64,000 nt of DNA from Kribbella monticola (GTDB taxonomy: Bacteria > Actinomycetota > Actinomycetes > Propionibacteriales > Kribbellaceae), in contig NZ_QFXK01000010.1 of the NCBI RefSeq assembly GCF_003261635.1, forward strand, positions 372,001 to 436,000, in the 5' to 3' direction. Positions 54,790-63,655 of this stretch are shown piece by piece. Under the pieces are notes generated by a model. The model saw only the letters and a program-made list of their open reading frames with translations. It did no database searches and was not told the origin of the DNA. A program made the translations under genes and the position numbers. Each line of letters begins with the position of its first letter. The stretch's first letter is position 1.

Positions 54790-55410
54790 TCAGGCCGGTC
54801 GACGGCCGGGATCGGCAAAGCTGCCCAGGTAGGTGAGCGCCGCGTCGAGGGAGTTGCGGAGCGGATCGGCCCGGCGCAGGGTCTGGCTGAGCAACAGGCC
54901 GCCTTGGAGGGCAGCGAGGAGTGACTGCGCGAGGACGTCCGGGTCGGCGTCCTCGCGCAACTCTCCGCGGGCTCGCATCATCTCCAGGCCGCTCCGGAAC
55001 AGCTCGAGCCACCGCTCGTACCCGGCCGCGAGGTCCGAGCGCGTCTCGGCATCCGACTCCACCAGTTGACCGGCCAGCGAGCCGAAGTCACAGCCGCCCT
55101 GGAAGTCTCGCGCGGCCTGCCGCTGGACGATCAGGTCCGCCCACCGCTGCCAGGCAGCGAACGAGTCGAGTTCGCCGAGCTCCGGAACCTGATGCAGTCG
55201 CACCATCCTGTCCGCCTGCCAGGCGATGACGTCCTTGATCAGCGTCCGTTTGTCGCGGAAGTAGTGCGTCATCTGGGAGCCGCTGACGCCGGCCGCCTTG
55301 CGGACATCCTCGATCTGCGTGCCGGCCACTCCGTGCTTCAGCACGAGGCCGGCCGCCTCCGCCAGAATCCTTGCCCGAGTGGCCCGCCCTTTGGCCGTCA
55401 GCTCTGCCAT
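54790..55410 (-). CDS. TetR family regulator
   Basis: Regulator of 206 residues. The HTH is at about 8-52 (TRARILAEAAGLVLKHGVAGTQIEDV, SGSQMTHYFRDKRTLIKDV), and the C-terminal domain contains GGCDFGSLAGQLVE, a pattern common in TetR regulators of quinone or aldehyde defence genes. The -10 TACAGT lies six bases before ATG 55410 (leaderless). A palindrome at 55432-55447 in its promoter suggests autorepression. It converges tightly on fadB but need not control it. Confidence 0.87.
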   Translation of the reverse strand: MAELTAKGRATRARILAEAAGLVLKHGVAGTQIEDVRKAAGVSGSQMTHYFRDKRTLIKDVIAWQADRMVRLHQVPELGELDSFAAWQRWADLIVQRQAARDFQGGCDFGSLAGQLVESDAETRSDLAAGYERWLELFRSGLEMMRARGELREDADPDVLAQSLLAALQGGLLLSQTLRRADPLRNSLDAALTYLGSFADPGRRPA

Positions 55411-55431
55411 GAGGGCACTGTAACGCGGTAC

Positions 55432-55447
55432 TGGGATCGCAATCCCA
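55432..55447. promoter_or_regulatory. Putative TetR autoregulatory operator
   Basis: TGGGAT-CGCA-ATCCCA is a perfect 6-bp inverted repeat with a 4-base centre. It is placed about 10 bases upstream of the tetR -10 on the minus strand, where binding would block the polymerase. Confidence 0.55.
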
Positions 55448-55705
55448 TAAAATTGTCACCAACTGCGCGCGAGCGTTCGATTCTGACGATTGATGTCCAA
55501 ATGTGGCGATATCGGCAGGTCCATCGGCGTTTCGGTCTTGCGGACGAGCGGCTTTTCCGTCAGGGTGAAGCCGCTTCTCCAACGATTAACCCAGCGGTAA
55601 TGTCGCGGGGTACCTGATGGTCGACAGGTGATGTTCCCGAACTGTCACACCATCGGCGCTGTTGCGATGTTCGACTTAGTTGTAACGTGTCCGAAACCGG
55701 AGATG

Positions 55706-55720
55706 CTTAACGCCGTTAAG
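55706..55720. promoter_or_regulatory. Putative sugar-operon repressor site
   Basis: CTTAAC-GCC-GTTAAG is a perfect 15-bp palindrome, 58 bases before the substrate-binding protein start codon and just after a possible -10. The size fits a LacI- or GntR-type repressor; no such gene is in the window beside it. Confidence 0.5.
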
Positions 55721-55777
55721 TAAATCCGGAACCGCTTGCGCCGCAGGGCCGCGGCGCCGCTTTCGGAGGTGTATTCC

Positions 55778-57058
55778 ATGCCTGCTCACATGCCGTCGCG
55801 CGGAATGTCCCGGCGCGACCTGCTCAAGCGCACCGGCGGCCTGGCCGCCCTGGCCGCCTTCACCGCTGCCTGTGGTGGCAACACCGGCCGGCCATCCGAC
55901 TCCGGCGGCGGCGGGAACAAGGTCAACCTGTCGCAGTGGTACCACCAGTACGGCGAGACCGGCACCAAGGAAGCCGCGCTGAAGTACGCCAAGGCGTACA
56001 CCGACGCCAACGTCAGCGTGCAGTGGACGCCGGGTGACTACGGCAGCAAGCTGTCCTCCGGCCTGCTGTCGAACAAGGGTCCGGACGTCTTCGAGAGCCA
56101 GCTCAACATCGGCATGGTGAAGAGCAACCAGGTGGTGCCGCTGGACGACATCATCGCCGACGTCAAGGACGACTTCCAGCCGGGCGATCTGGCCACCAAC
56201 ACCGTCGACGGCAAGGTCTACGGCATCCGGATGATCGTCGACCCCCAGGTCATCTACTACCGCAAGAGCCTGCTGGACAAGGCCGGGATCAAGCCACCGG
56301 AGACGATCGACGACCTGATTGCCGCGGCGAAGGAGCTGACCACCAACAAGGTCAAGGGCATCTTCGTCGGCAACGACGGCGGTCTCGCCCTCGGCGGGCC
56401 GGCCCTCTGGTCGTCCGGCGGCAGCTACCTGACCGACGACCACAAGCCCGGCTTCACCAACGAGCGGGCGGCGCAGGCGTTCTCCAAGCTGCACGAGCTG
56501 TATACGAGCAAGAGCGTCCTGCTCGGTTCCCCGACCGACTGGACCGACCCAGGCGCGATCAACCAGAACCTCTGTGCGATGCAGTGGATCGGCATGTGGG
56601 CAGTGCCGGGCATGCAGAAGGCGCTCGGCGACGACCTCGGTGTGATCGCCTTCCCGGCCCTCGACGCTCAGGGCAAGCCCGCGGTGTACTCCGGTGGCTG
56701 GACCCAGTTCGTCTCGGCGAAGAGCCCGAACGTCGACGCGGCCAAGAAGTTCGTCAAGTGGCTGTGGATCGACAAGCAGGACTTCCAGGAGGACTGGTCG
56801 CTCAACTACGGCTTCCACATCCCGCCCCGCAAGAGCCTGGCGGCCAAGGCAGCGAAGCTGCAGAGCGGCGTCGCTGCCGACACCGTGAAGCTCAACGCCG
56901 ACTACGGTCACACCGACAACCCGGCCTGGACCCCGAAGATGGGCACCGCGTTCGGCGACATGCTCACCAACATCATCCGCAAGGGCGCCGACCCGGCCGG
57001 TGAGATCAGCAAGGCGGAGAAGACGGTCAACGCCGAGCTGAGCCGGCTGTTCGGATGA
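55778..57058 (+). CDS. Sugar ABC transporter substrate-binding lipoprotein
   Basis: Extracellular solute-binding protein family 1, 426 residues. A twin-arginine-like signal (MSRRDLLKRTGGLAALAAF) ends in the lipobox TAAC with Cys about residue 29, so it is a lipoprotein probably exported by Tat. A Gly/Ser linker follows and then the two-lobe binding fold (GPDVFESQLN, VDGKVYGIRMIVDPQVIYYRK, WTQFVSAKSPNVDAAKKFVKWL). GGAGG lies eight bases before ATG 55778. It is first gene of a three-gene importer. No ATPase is encoded, so it probably uses a shared MsiK-type ATPase; that is inference. Confidence 0.9.
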   Translation: MPAHMPSRGMSRRDLLKRTGGLAALAAFTAACGGNTGRPSDSGGGGNKVNLSQWYHQYGETGTKEAALKYAKAYTDANVSVQWTPGDYGSKLSSGLLSNKGPDVFESQLNIGMVKSNQVVPLDDIIADVKDDFQPGDLATNTVDGKVYGIRMIVDPQVIYYRKSLLDKAGIKPPETIDDLIAAAKELTTNKVKGIFVGNDGGLALGGPALWSSGGSYLTDDHKPGFTNERAAQAFSKLHELYTSKSVLLGSPTDWTDPGAINQNLCAMQWIGMWAVPGMQKALGDDLGVIAFPALDAQGKPAVYSGGWTQFVSAKSPNVDAAKKFVKWLWIDKQDFQEDWSLNYGFHIPPRKSLAAKAAKLQSGVAADTVKLNADYGHTDNPAWTPKMGTAFGDMLTNIIRKGADPAGEISKAEKTVNAELSRLFG

Positions 57059-58008
57059 GCACGCGCACCGCGCCGGCCCCTGTCCCCAGGGAGTCGGCGC
57101 GGAAGGGCGCCCGGCGGCCGAAGGGGATCGCAGGCAACACGCTGTGGTTCTGGCTGTTCGTCGGGCCGTTCGTCGTCGGGCTGCTGATCTTCTCCTACCT
57201 GCCGATCATCTGGAGCCTGATCCTCAGCTTCTTCGAGGCGTACAACACCGTCACCCCGTCGAAGTTCGTCGGCGTGGACAACTACGTCGACATGCTCACC
57301 GACCACAACTTCCTGTCCAGCCTGGGCACGTTCACGCTGTTCGCGATCTTCATCGTGCCGCTGACGTTCGTGTTGTCGCTCGCCCTGGCGCTGCTGGTCA
57401 ACCAGGTCAAGATCGCCCGCGCCTTCTTCCGCTCGGTGTTCTTCCTGCCCACCGCCTGCTCGTACGTCGTGGCCTCGCTGATCTGGCGGTTGTCGATCTT
57501 CAACGGCGTCCGGTTCGGTCTGATGAACACGATCCTCGGCTGGTTCGGCATCGACGGGATCGCCTGGCTCTCCACGGTCAGCCCACCGTGGTACTGGATC
57601 CCCATCGTGACAGTGCGGCTCTGGCTGCAGCTCGGCTTCTACATGATCCTGTTCATCGCCGGTCTGCAACGCATCTCGCCGACGCTCTACGAGGCGGCGT
57701 ACGTCGATGGCGCCAAGCCTGGTTGGCAGACCTTCCGCTACATCACGCTGCCGCAGTTGCGGGCGACCTCGGTCGCGGTGCTGATCCTGAACCTGATCGC
57801 CGCCTACCAGGCGTTCGACGAGTTCTACAACCTGATCGGCAACGTGAACTTCGCGCGGCCGCCGCTGGTCTACCTGTACGGCATCTCGCTCGGCACGATC
57901 CAGGACCTCGGCCACGGCTCGGCCGGCGCGCTCATCCTGGCCGTGATCATCATGTTGGTCACGTTGCTGCAGAACAAGATCTTCGGCTTCGGAAAGGCGG
58001 GCGACTGA
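57055..58008 (+). CDS. Sugar ABC transporter permease (MalF type)
   Basis: Inner-membrane permease of 317 residues with six helices after a basic cytoplasmic N-terminus. The EAA loop that docks the ATPase reads EAAYVDGAKPGWQTFRYITLPQL. ATG 57055 overlaps the binding-protein stop (ATGA). It pairs with the next permease as a heterodimer. Confidence 0.92.
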   Translation: MSTRTAPAPVPRESARKGARRPKGIAGNTLWFWLFVGPFVVGLLIFSYLPIIWSLILSFFEAYNTVTPSKFVGVDNYVDMLTDHNFLSSLGTFTLFAIFIVPLTFVLSLALALLVNQVKIARAFFRSVFFLPTACSYVVASLIWRLSIFNGVRFGLMNTILGWFGIDGIAWLSTVSPPWYWIPIVTVRLWLQLGFYMILFIAGLQRISPTLYEAAYVDGAKPGWQTFRYITLPQLRATSVAVLILNLIAAYQAFDEFYNLIGNVNFARPPLVYLYGISLGTIQDLGHGSAGALILAVIIMLVTLLQNKIFGFGKAGD

Positions 58009-58892
58009 TGACCGCCATCGATCGTACGACCGGCGCCCCACAACCGATCGGCTATTCCCGCAGCACGCTCGGCCGAGTGGCCCTGATCCTGCGCTGGGTC
58101 GCGTTGTTCATCGCGGTGATCCTGTTCTTGCTGCCGTTCTACCTTGTACTGCGTAACGCGTTGTCCACCGAGGCTGACATCACCTCACCGTCCTGGACGC
58201 TGTTCCCCAAGCACCTGCAGTGGGGCAACATCAAGGAACTGTTCAACGACACCCAGGTGCCGATGGCCAGAGCGCTGTACAACTCGGCAGTCGTCGGCGT
58301 GCTCGGGACGGCGGGGCAGTTGCTGCTGGCCTCGATGGCCGGCTACGGGCTTGCGCGGATCCCTTATCGGCATGCGGACAAGGTGTTCTACGCGATCGTG
58401 GCGACACTGATGATCCCGGGTGCGGTGACGTTCATTCCGAGCTTCATCGTGGTGTCGTCGCTGGGGTGGGTGAGCACGCTTCGAGGGCTGATCATTCCGA
58501 CGTTGTTCAGCGGGTTCGCGGCGTTCTTGTTCCGGCAGTACTTCCTCAATTTCCCGCGGGAACTCGAGGAGGCGGCGCGGGTCGACGGCGCGGGCCATTT
58601 CGGCACGTTCTGGCGGATCGTGGTGCCGAACTCGCTGCCGTTCTTCGCCGCGCTGGCCGCCATCACGTTCATCGGCAACTGGAATTCGTTCCTGTGGCCG
58701 CTGGTGATCGGCCAGGATTCCTCCTCCTGGACCATCCAGGTCGCCATGTCCACCTTCGTCACGGCCCAGACGATCAACATCCACGAACTGTTCATGGCGG
58801 TCGCGGTGTCGATCCTGCCCCTCGTCCTGATCTTCGCCTTCCTCCAGCGCTACCTGATCCAGGGCGTCACCCAGTCCGGCATCAAGGACTGA
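58008..58892 (+). CDS. Sugar ABC transporter permease (MalG type)
   Basis: Second permease, 294 residues, with six helices. The EAA loop is EAARVDGAGHFGTFWRIVVPNSLP, and the C-terminal LQRYLIQGVTQSGIKD is characteristic of MalG-like subunits. ATG 58008 shares one base with the MalF-type stop. The operon ends at a hairpin 84 bases downstream. No glycosidase or regulator is attached, so the sugar cannot be guessed. Confidence 0.92.
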   Translation: MTAIDRTTGAPQPIGYSRSTLGRVALILRWVALFIAVILFLLPFYLVLRNALSTEADITSPSWTLFPKHLQWGNIKELFNDTQVPMARALYNSAVVGVLGTAGQLLLASMAGYGLARIPYRHADKVFYAIVATLMIPGAVTFIPSFIVVSSLGWVSTLRGLIIPTLFSGFAAFLFRQYFLNFPRELEEAARVDGAGHFGTFWRIVVPNSLPFFAALAAITFIGNWNSFLWPLVIGQDSSSWTIQVAMSTFVTAQTINIHELFMAVAVSILPLVLIFAFLQRYLIQGVTQSGIKD

Positions 58893-58975
58893 AGGGAACC
58901 CTCGCTTCGCTCGGGGCACTGGAAGCCTCGCTGCGCTCGGGTGTGGAGGAGCGGGCTCAGGTGTTGAGTGCGGCT

Positions 58976-59003
58976 GCGGCGGGAGCTCGAGTGCTCCCGC
59001 CGC
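58976..59003. terminator. Terminator after the sugar ABC operon
   Basis: GCGGCGGGAG (58976-58985) pairs perfectly with CTCCCGCCGC (58994-59003), 8-base loop, between convergent genes. Upstream at about 58901-58940 two GCTTCGCTCGG/GCTGCGCTCGG words repeat. Confidence 0.8.
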
Positions 59004-59010
59004 TCACCGT

Positions 59011-59541
59011 CTACTCGGCGATCTGGTAGGTGGGGGTGATGATGGCGCGGGCGAGGGTGTGGAAGGCGAGGTTGAAGCTGACTACGGCCGGGCTCGCGTC
59101 GCCGTCGATGTCCAGTGCTTCGACGTCGATCGCGTGCACGACGAAGTAGTAGCGGTGCACCTGGTCGCCGGGCGGCGGGGCAGCACCGCCGTACGCCTTG
59201 GTGCCGAAGTCGGTCCGGATGTGGAAGGCGCCGTTCTCCAGCCGCTCGGTGGTGCCGGCACCGGTCGGCAGTTCGGTGACGGTGGCCGGCAGGCCGACCA
59301 GCACCCAGTGCCAGAAACCGGACGGCGTCGGCGCGTCCGGGTCGAAGCAGGTGACGACGAACCCCTTCGTCTCCGCCGGGAAGCCCTCCCAGCTGAGCTG
59401 CGGCGACTTGTTGCCACCGGCAAAGGCGTGGTCGTCGTCGAGCGGCTGGCCGTCGGCGACATCGGTACTGGTGACGGTGAAGGACCCGACCTTCGGGAGC
59501 AGTTCGTACGGGTCCGGGCTGACTGGCCGATCGAGCGACAT
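59011..59541 (-). CDS. YbhB/YbcL family (Raf kinase inhibitor-like) protein
   Basis: Phosphatidylethanolamine-binding-protein fold of 176 residues. Family signature motifs are [21 protein letters not shown], then [14 protein letters not shown] and [11 protein letters not shown], which line the anion pocket. The biochemical role in bacteria is not settled. ATG 59541 has GGAGGA six bases upstream; the open frame to 59595 has no better start. It is divergent from cobT. Confidence 0.9.
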   Translation of the reverse strand: MSLDRPVSPDPYELLPKVGSFTVTSTDVADGQPLDDDHAFAGGNKSPQLSWEGFPAETKGFVVTCFDPDAPTPSGFWHWVLVGLPATVTELPTGAGTTERLENGAFHIRTDFGTKAYGGAAPPPGDQVHRYYFVVHAIDVEALDIDGDASPAVVSFNLAFHTLARAIITPTYQIAE

Positions 59542-59719
59542 CCGTGATCCTCCGGATCTGTGGTCCGATGTGGTGATTCCGACATTACTGTCCACAGATC
59601 GCGGGATCGGTCCGGGGCGGGTTCGTGGGGATGCGAAGATCGTCCTTGGCCGCGTCCAGGCGGTCGCGCACCGGAGTCGAGGGCTCCGGGGCGGTGAAGG
59701 CTAGTGGGAGGACCCTGCG

Positions 59720-60835
59720 GTGGAGGAGTACCTGGCCAGGATCGGCCCAGCAGACGAGGCGGCGATGCGAGCCGCCACGGAGCGTCAGCTCAGCCTGACG
59801 AAACCGGCCGGTTCCCTCGGCGTACTGGAGGAGTTGTCGATCCGGGTAGCCGGGATGACCGGTGCCTGCCCGCCGGAGGTGCCTGCGCCCGCTGTCGTCA
59901 CGGTGTTCGCCGCTGACCACGGTGTGCACGCGCAGGGCGTCTCTCCGTGGCCGCAGGAGGTGACGGCCGCCATGCTGGCGAACTTCGCTGCCGGCGGCGC
60001 CGCGGTGAACGCCTTCGCCGCCAACAACCGCGTCGACGTCCGCGTGGTCGATGTCGGCGTCGCGTCGGATGTCGAGGCGCTGGACATCGTGCACGCGAAG
60101 GTGCGGGCCGGGACCCGCGATCTCTCCGTGGAGAAAGCGCTCTCGGACGAGGAGGTGCGGGCCGCGATCGGGATCGGCTTCGACCTCGCCGGCAAGCTCG
60201 TCGGCGACGGCTACCGCTGCCTGCTGACCGGCGACATGGGTATCGCCAACACCACCGCGTCGGCTGCCTTGATCGCGACCTTCACGGGTGCGACGGCTGC
60301 CGACGTGACCGGCCGCGGCACCGGCGTCGACGATGCCACGCTTGCTCACAAGACCGAGATCGTCTCGGCCGCGCTCGCGCTCCACGAAGTACCGGCGTCT
60401 GATCCGCTCGGGGCCTTGGCTGCGTACGGTGGGTTGGAGCACGCCGCCCTCGCCGGCTACATCCTTGGTGGGGCAGCGCACCGGGTGCCGGTGATCCTGG
60501 ACGGCGTGATCGCCGGCGCGGCCGCACTGGTCGCCCAGGCGTTGCACCCGGCCGCAATGGAGTACTGCGTGGCCGGCCACCGCTCAGCTGAGCCCGGACA
60601 CGCGGTAGCCCTGAAAACGCTCGGCCTGCAGCCCCTCGTAGACCTGGACCTCCGGCTCGGCGAAGGCACCGGCGCCGTCCTGGCCTACCCCATTGTGACC
60701 TGCGCCGTCCGAGCCCTGACCGAAATGGCCACCTTCGAATCCGCCGGCATCGCCTCAGGTGAAGACGCTCCCGGGTCTGCCGAGGGTGGTTCTGAGGCTG
60801 GCGAGGGTGCTGCTGCTGGGGGAGGGGTGGCGTGA
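59720..60835 (+). CDS. cobT: Nicotinate-nucleotide--dimethylbenzimidazole phosphoribosyltransferase
   Basis: Makes alpha-ribazole phosphate for the lower ligand of cobalamin. The 371-residue protein has FAADHGVHAQGVSPWPQ near residue 60, LTGDMGIANTTASAA and the catalytic Glu in LGEGTGAVLA. It ends in a Gly/Glu/Ala-rich tail of about 30 residues not seen in the E. coli enzyme. GTG 59720 has GGGAGGA seven bases upstream. It is coupled to the methyltransferase gene (GTGA overlap). Confidence 0.94.
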   Translation: MEEYLARIGPADEAAMRAATERQLSLTKPAGSLGVLEELSIRVAGMTGACPPEVPAPAVVTVFAADHGVHAQGVSPWPQEVTAAMLANFAAGGAAVNAFAANNRVDVRVVDVGVASDVEALDIVHAKVRAGTRDLSVEKALSDEEVRAAIGIGFDLAGKLVGDGYRCLLTGDMGIANTTASAALIATFTGATAADVTGRGTGVDDATLAHKTEIVSAALALHEVPASDPLGALAAYGGLEHAALAGYILGGAAHRVPVILDGVIAGAAALVAQALHPAAMEYCVAGHRSAEPGHAVALKTLGLQPLVDLDLRLGEGTGAVLAYPIVTCAVRALTEMATFESAGIASGEDAPGSAEGGSEAGEGAAAGGGVA

Positions 60836-62085
60836 GCGAGGGGGCGCCTTATCTGTCCGGGCTGGTGTTGGCCGGGCGGCGGGTGGTTGTGGTTGGTGGC
60901 GGCGGAGTTGCGCAGCGAAGGTTGCCGCGGCTGCTCGAGACCGGTGCGCAGATCGAACTGATCTCGCCGGCGATCACCCCGACCATCGAGGGCCTGCTCA
61001 CCAACCGCGACCTGCGCTGGGTCGAGCGCGGCTACCAGCCGGGCGATCTGGACGGCGCCTGGTACGTCGTGGTCGCGACCGACGATGCCGAGGTCAACGA
61101 TCAGGTGTCGGCCGAGGCGGAGGAGCGCCGGATCTTCTGCGTCCGGTCGGACGACCGATCCCGCGCGACGGCGTGGACACCAGCCTCCGGGCAACACGAT
61201 CACGTGACCATCGGCGTACTGGGTGGCGGCGATCACCGGCGGTCGGCCGCCGTACGGGACGCGATCTTGGAGGAGTTGCGCGCCGGTGCGCTCGGGGCTC
61301 GTGATTCGCTGGACAAGAAGCCAGGGGTGTACCTCGTCGGCGGCGGCCCGGGTGATCCGGACCTGATCACCGTGCGCGGACGTCGTCTGCTCGCCGAGGC
61401 GGACGTCGTGGTCGCCGACCGGTTGGCCCCGCAGCCGCTGCTGGAGGAGCTGCACCCGGAGGTCGAGCTGATCGACGCGGCCAAGCTTCCGCGCGGCCGA
61501 TCGGCCCAGCAGGAGGAGATCAACCGGATCCTGGTCGACCGGGCCCTGCAGGGCAAGGTCGTCGTCCGGCTCAAGGGCGGCGATCCGTATGTCTTCGGCC
61601 GCGGCTTCGAAGAGGCGATCGCGTGCGCCGAGGCGGGGGTGGCGTGGACTGTCGTGCCCGGGATCACCAGTTCGATCTCGGTGCCGGCGGTGTCGGGCAT
61701 CCCGGTGACGCATCGTGGTGTGACGCATGAGTTCACCGTCGTGTCCGGGCACATCCCGCCGGGGCACCCGGACTCGCTGATCAACTGGCCGGCGTTGGCC
61801 CAGTTACAGGGCACGTTGGTGCTGCTGATGGCGGTGGAGAACCTGCCGAAGATCACCGAAACCCTGATCAAGCACGGCCGCTCGGCTGCCACTCCGGCTG
61901 CGGCCATTGCCGACGGCACCCTTCCTGGTCAGCGCCTGGTCACCTCGGACCTCGCCGGAATCGCCGCCACGATGGAGACGGAAGGCATCGGCGCCCCCGC
62001 GATCGTTGTCATCGGCAACGTCGTGGAAGTGGCGAAGCTGGTGCAGGAAACGTCGGGGAACGCGGTGGAGCGCGAGCTCGGATGA
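60832..62085 (+). CDS. cysG: Fused precorrin-2 dehydrogenase / uroporphyrinogen-III C-methyltransferase
   Basis: Two-domain enzyme of 417 residues. The N-terminal part (about 1-150) is the NAD-dependent dehydrogenase/ferrochelatase-like domain, with VVVVGGGGVAQRRLPRLLETGA. The C-terminal part (about 163-410) is the SAM methyltransferase, with YLVGGGPGDPDLITVRG, VRLKGGDPYVFGRG and PGITSSISVPAVSGIPVTHRG. The fusion makes precorrin-2 and sirohydrochlorin for siroheme or cobalamin. It is CysG-like, about 40 residues shorter than the E. coli protein. GTG 60832 overlaps the cobT stop. Confidence 0.92.
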   Translation: MSEGAPYLSGLVLAGRRVVVVGGGGVAQRRLPRLLETGAQIELISPAITPTIEGLLTNRDLRWVERGYQPGDLDGAWYVVVATDDAEVNDQVSAEAEERRIFCVRSDDRSRATAWTPASGQHDHVTIGVLGGGDHRRSAAVRDAILEELRAGALGARDSLDKKPGVYLVGGGPGDPDLITVRGRRLLAEADVVVADRLAPQPLLEELHPEVELIDAAKLPRGRSAQQEEINRILVDRALQGKVVVRLKGGDPYVFGRGFEEAIACAEAGVAWTVVPGITSSISVPAVSGIPVTHRGVTHEFTVVSGHIPPGHPDSLINWPALAQLQGTLVLLMAVENLPKITETLIKHGRSAATPAAAIADGTLPGQRLVTSDLAGIAATMETEGIGAPAIVVIGNVVEVAKLVQETSGNAVERELG

Positions 62086-62140
62086 CGCCCTTCGTTCCAC
62101 CGGCGATGGCCGGCGGCACCGCTGAGCAGCTGGTTCGCCG

Positions 62141-62965
62141 ATGACGCTGGTTCCGGTCGAGGACGCGGCTGACGAACGGCTCGCCGACTACGTCCAGCTG
62201 CGGGAGGTGAACCTGCGCCGGTTGCTCGAGGAGGAGCACGGGCTGTTCATCGCCGAGGGCGACAAGGTGATCCGGCGCGCGGCCGAAGCCGGGTACGAGC
62301 CGCGGTCGTTCCTGCTCGCGCCGCGCTGGCTGGAGTCGCTGTCCGACGTACTGGAGAAGTGGCCCGCCGCACCCGTGTACGTCGTATCGGAAGAGCTGGC
62401 CGAGCAGGTCACCGGATTCCACGTGCACCGGGGCGCGCTGGCGTCGTACCGGCGTCGGGCGCCGGAGTCGTTGGAGACCTTGCTCGACGGGTTGCCGGCC
62501 GTTTCGCGGGTGGCGATTCTGGACGACATCGTCGATCACACCAACGTGGGCGCGGGTTTTCGAGCCGCCGCGGCGATGGGGGTCGACACGGTGCTGGTGA
62601 CGCCGACGTGCGCCGATCCGCTGTACCGGCGGTCCGTGAAGGTGTCGATGGGGACCGTGTTCCAGGTGCCGTGGACGCGGTTGTCGTCGTGGCCGGGGGA
62701 TCTGCAGGCGTTACAGGACCGGGGTTTCGTGGCCGCCGCCTTCGCGTTGACCGACGACTCGGTCAGCCTGGACGAGCTGGCGGCTGCTCATCACGATCGA
62801 CTGGCCTTGATCTTCGGTACGGAGGGGCACGGCCTCAAGCGGCATGTGCTCGATCGGGCCGACGTGACGGTTCGCATCCCGATGGCCGGCGGCGTCGACT
62901 CCCTCAACGTCGCCTCCTCCGCAGCCGTGGCCTTCTACGCCACCCGCCCAGCCGGCGCGAAATAG
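62141..62965 (+). CDS. TrmH/SpoU family RNA 2'-O-methyltransferase
   Basis: SPOUT methyltransferase of 274 residues. An N-terminal substrate domain (about 10-100, with FIAEGDKVIRRAAEAGYEP) precedes the knot domain. Motif 1 is LDDIVDHTNVGAGFRAAAAMG, motif 2 LALIFGTEGHGL, motif 3 IPMAGGVDSLNVASSAAVAFY. The target is rRNA or tRNA and not decidable here. It begins 55 bases after the methyltransferase gene, without a clear Shine-Dalgarno sequence. Confidence 0.92.
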   Translation: MTLVPVEDAADERLADYVQLREVNLRRLLEEEHGLFIAEGDKVIRRAAEAGYEPRSFLLAPRWLESLSDVLEKWPAAPVYVVSEELAEQVTGFHVHRGALASYRRRAPESLETLLDGLPAVSRVAILDDIVDHTNVGAGFRAAAAMGVDTVLVTPTCADPLYRRSVKVSMGTVFQVPWTRLSSWPGDLQALQDRGFVAAAFALTDDSVSLDELAAAHHDRLALIFGTEGHGLKRHVLDRADVTVRIPMAGGVDSLNVASSAAVAFYATRPAGAK

Positions 62966-63087
62966 CCGCGCAGACAGATCGCCAGTGACGTCGTCGAGCG
63001 TGACCGGCCGCCTTGGCGGAGATCCGCTCGGCGTACCGGTCATTGCGGCAGCTTGTCGGCGGAAATGCGCTGGACGGGCGTGATGGG

Positions 63088-63654
63088 ATGACCAGCGTGC
63101 AGAAAGTCGTCTTGATCACCGGAATGCAGGCCGCCGGAAAGTCCACCATTGCGCCGCTGCTCGCCGCCCGCCTCGGCCCACCGGCCGCCACCGTCGACGG
63201 AGACGTCTACTACCACGCGGTCGTCGCGGGCGCCGCCGTGATGACGCCCGACCCGTCGCCCGAAGCGCTTCGCCAGCTCCAACTCCGGTACGACGCCAGC
63301 GCGCTCGTGGCACGCCACTACCTCGCGGCCGGATTCGATTTCGTCTGCTCCGACATCATCCTCGGCGAGTACGTCGCCCGCTGGCTCGACTCGTTCGAAG
63401 GCGTCGCCGAGCCCCACCTCGTAGTACTGACTCCGTCGGTCGACTCGATCGTCGCGCGAGAACTCGCCCGCGGCTCGAACTCCTATCGCGGTTGGCAAGG
63501 CCCTGGAATGACCCTGGCCGACGCCGTACAGGCACTCCAAGAAGGGCTCAAGGACATCCCGCCGCGAGGTCTCTGGGTCGACACCACCGGCCAGACCGCT
63601 GAGGAATCGGTTGCCGCGATCCTCGCGGACGGCCTTGAGGCCGCCCGCTGGTGA
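63088..63654 (+). CDS. P-loop phosphotransferase / AAA-type kinase
   Basis: Small nucleotide-binding protein of 188 residues. Walker A is GMQAAGKST (about 11-19), followed by a DGD segment and FDFVCSDIILGEYV as the Walker B-like strand. It resembles small-molecule kinases of the chloramphenicol phosphotransferase/AAA_33 type, so a resistance or metabolite kinase is possible. The open frame continues upstream to 63013, but ATG 63088 places the P-loop normally. The 122 bases before it hold no other feature. Confidence 0.8.
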   Translation: MTSVQKVVLITGMQAAGKSTIAPLLAARLGPPAATVDGDVYYHAVVAGAAVMTPDPSPEALRQLQLRYDASALVARHYLAAGFDFVCSDIILGEYVARWLDSFEGVAEPHLVVLTPSVDSIVARELARGSNSYRGWQGPGMTLADAVQALQEGLKDIPPRGLWVDTTGQTAEESVAAILADGLEAARW

Positions 63655-63655
63655 G

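Larger units (their letters stand above)
55411..55777. other. Divergent control region between tetR and sugar ABC genes
   Basis: 367 bases without a gene. It holds the TetR leaderless -10 (55417-55422, minus), the palindrome at 55432-55447 and a palindrome at 55706-55720. A possible plus-strand -10, TAACGT (55683-55688), has only a poor -35 (TTGCGA, 55662-55667). The middle part, about 55450-55660, shows nothing recognisable. Confidence 0.5.
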
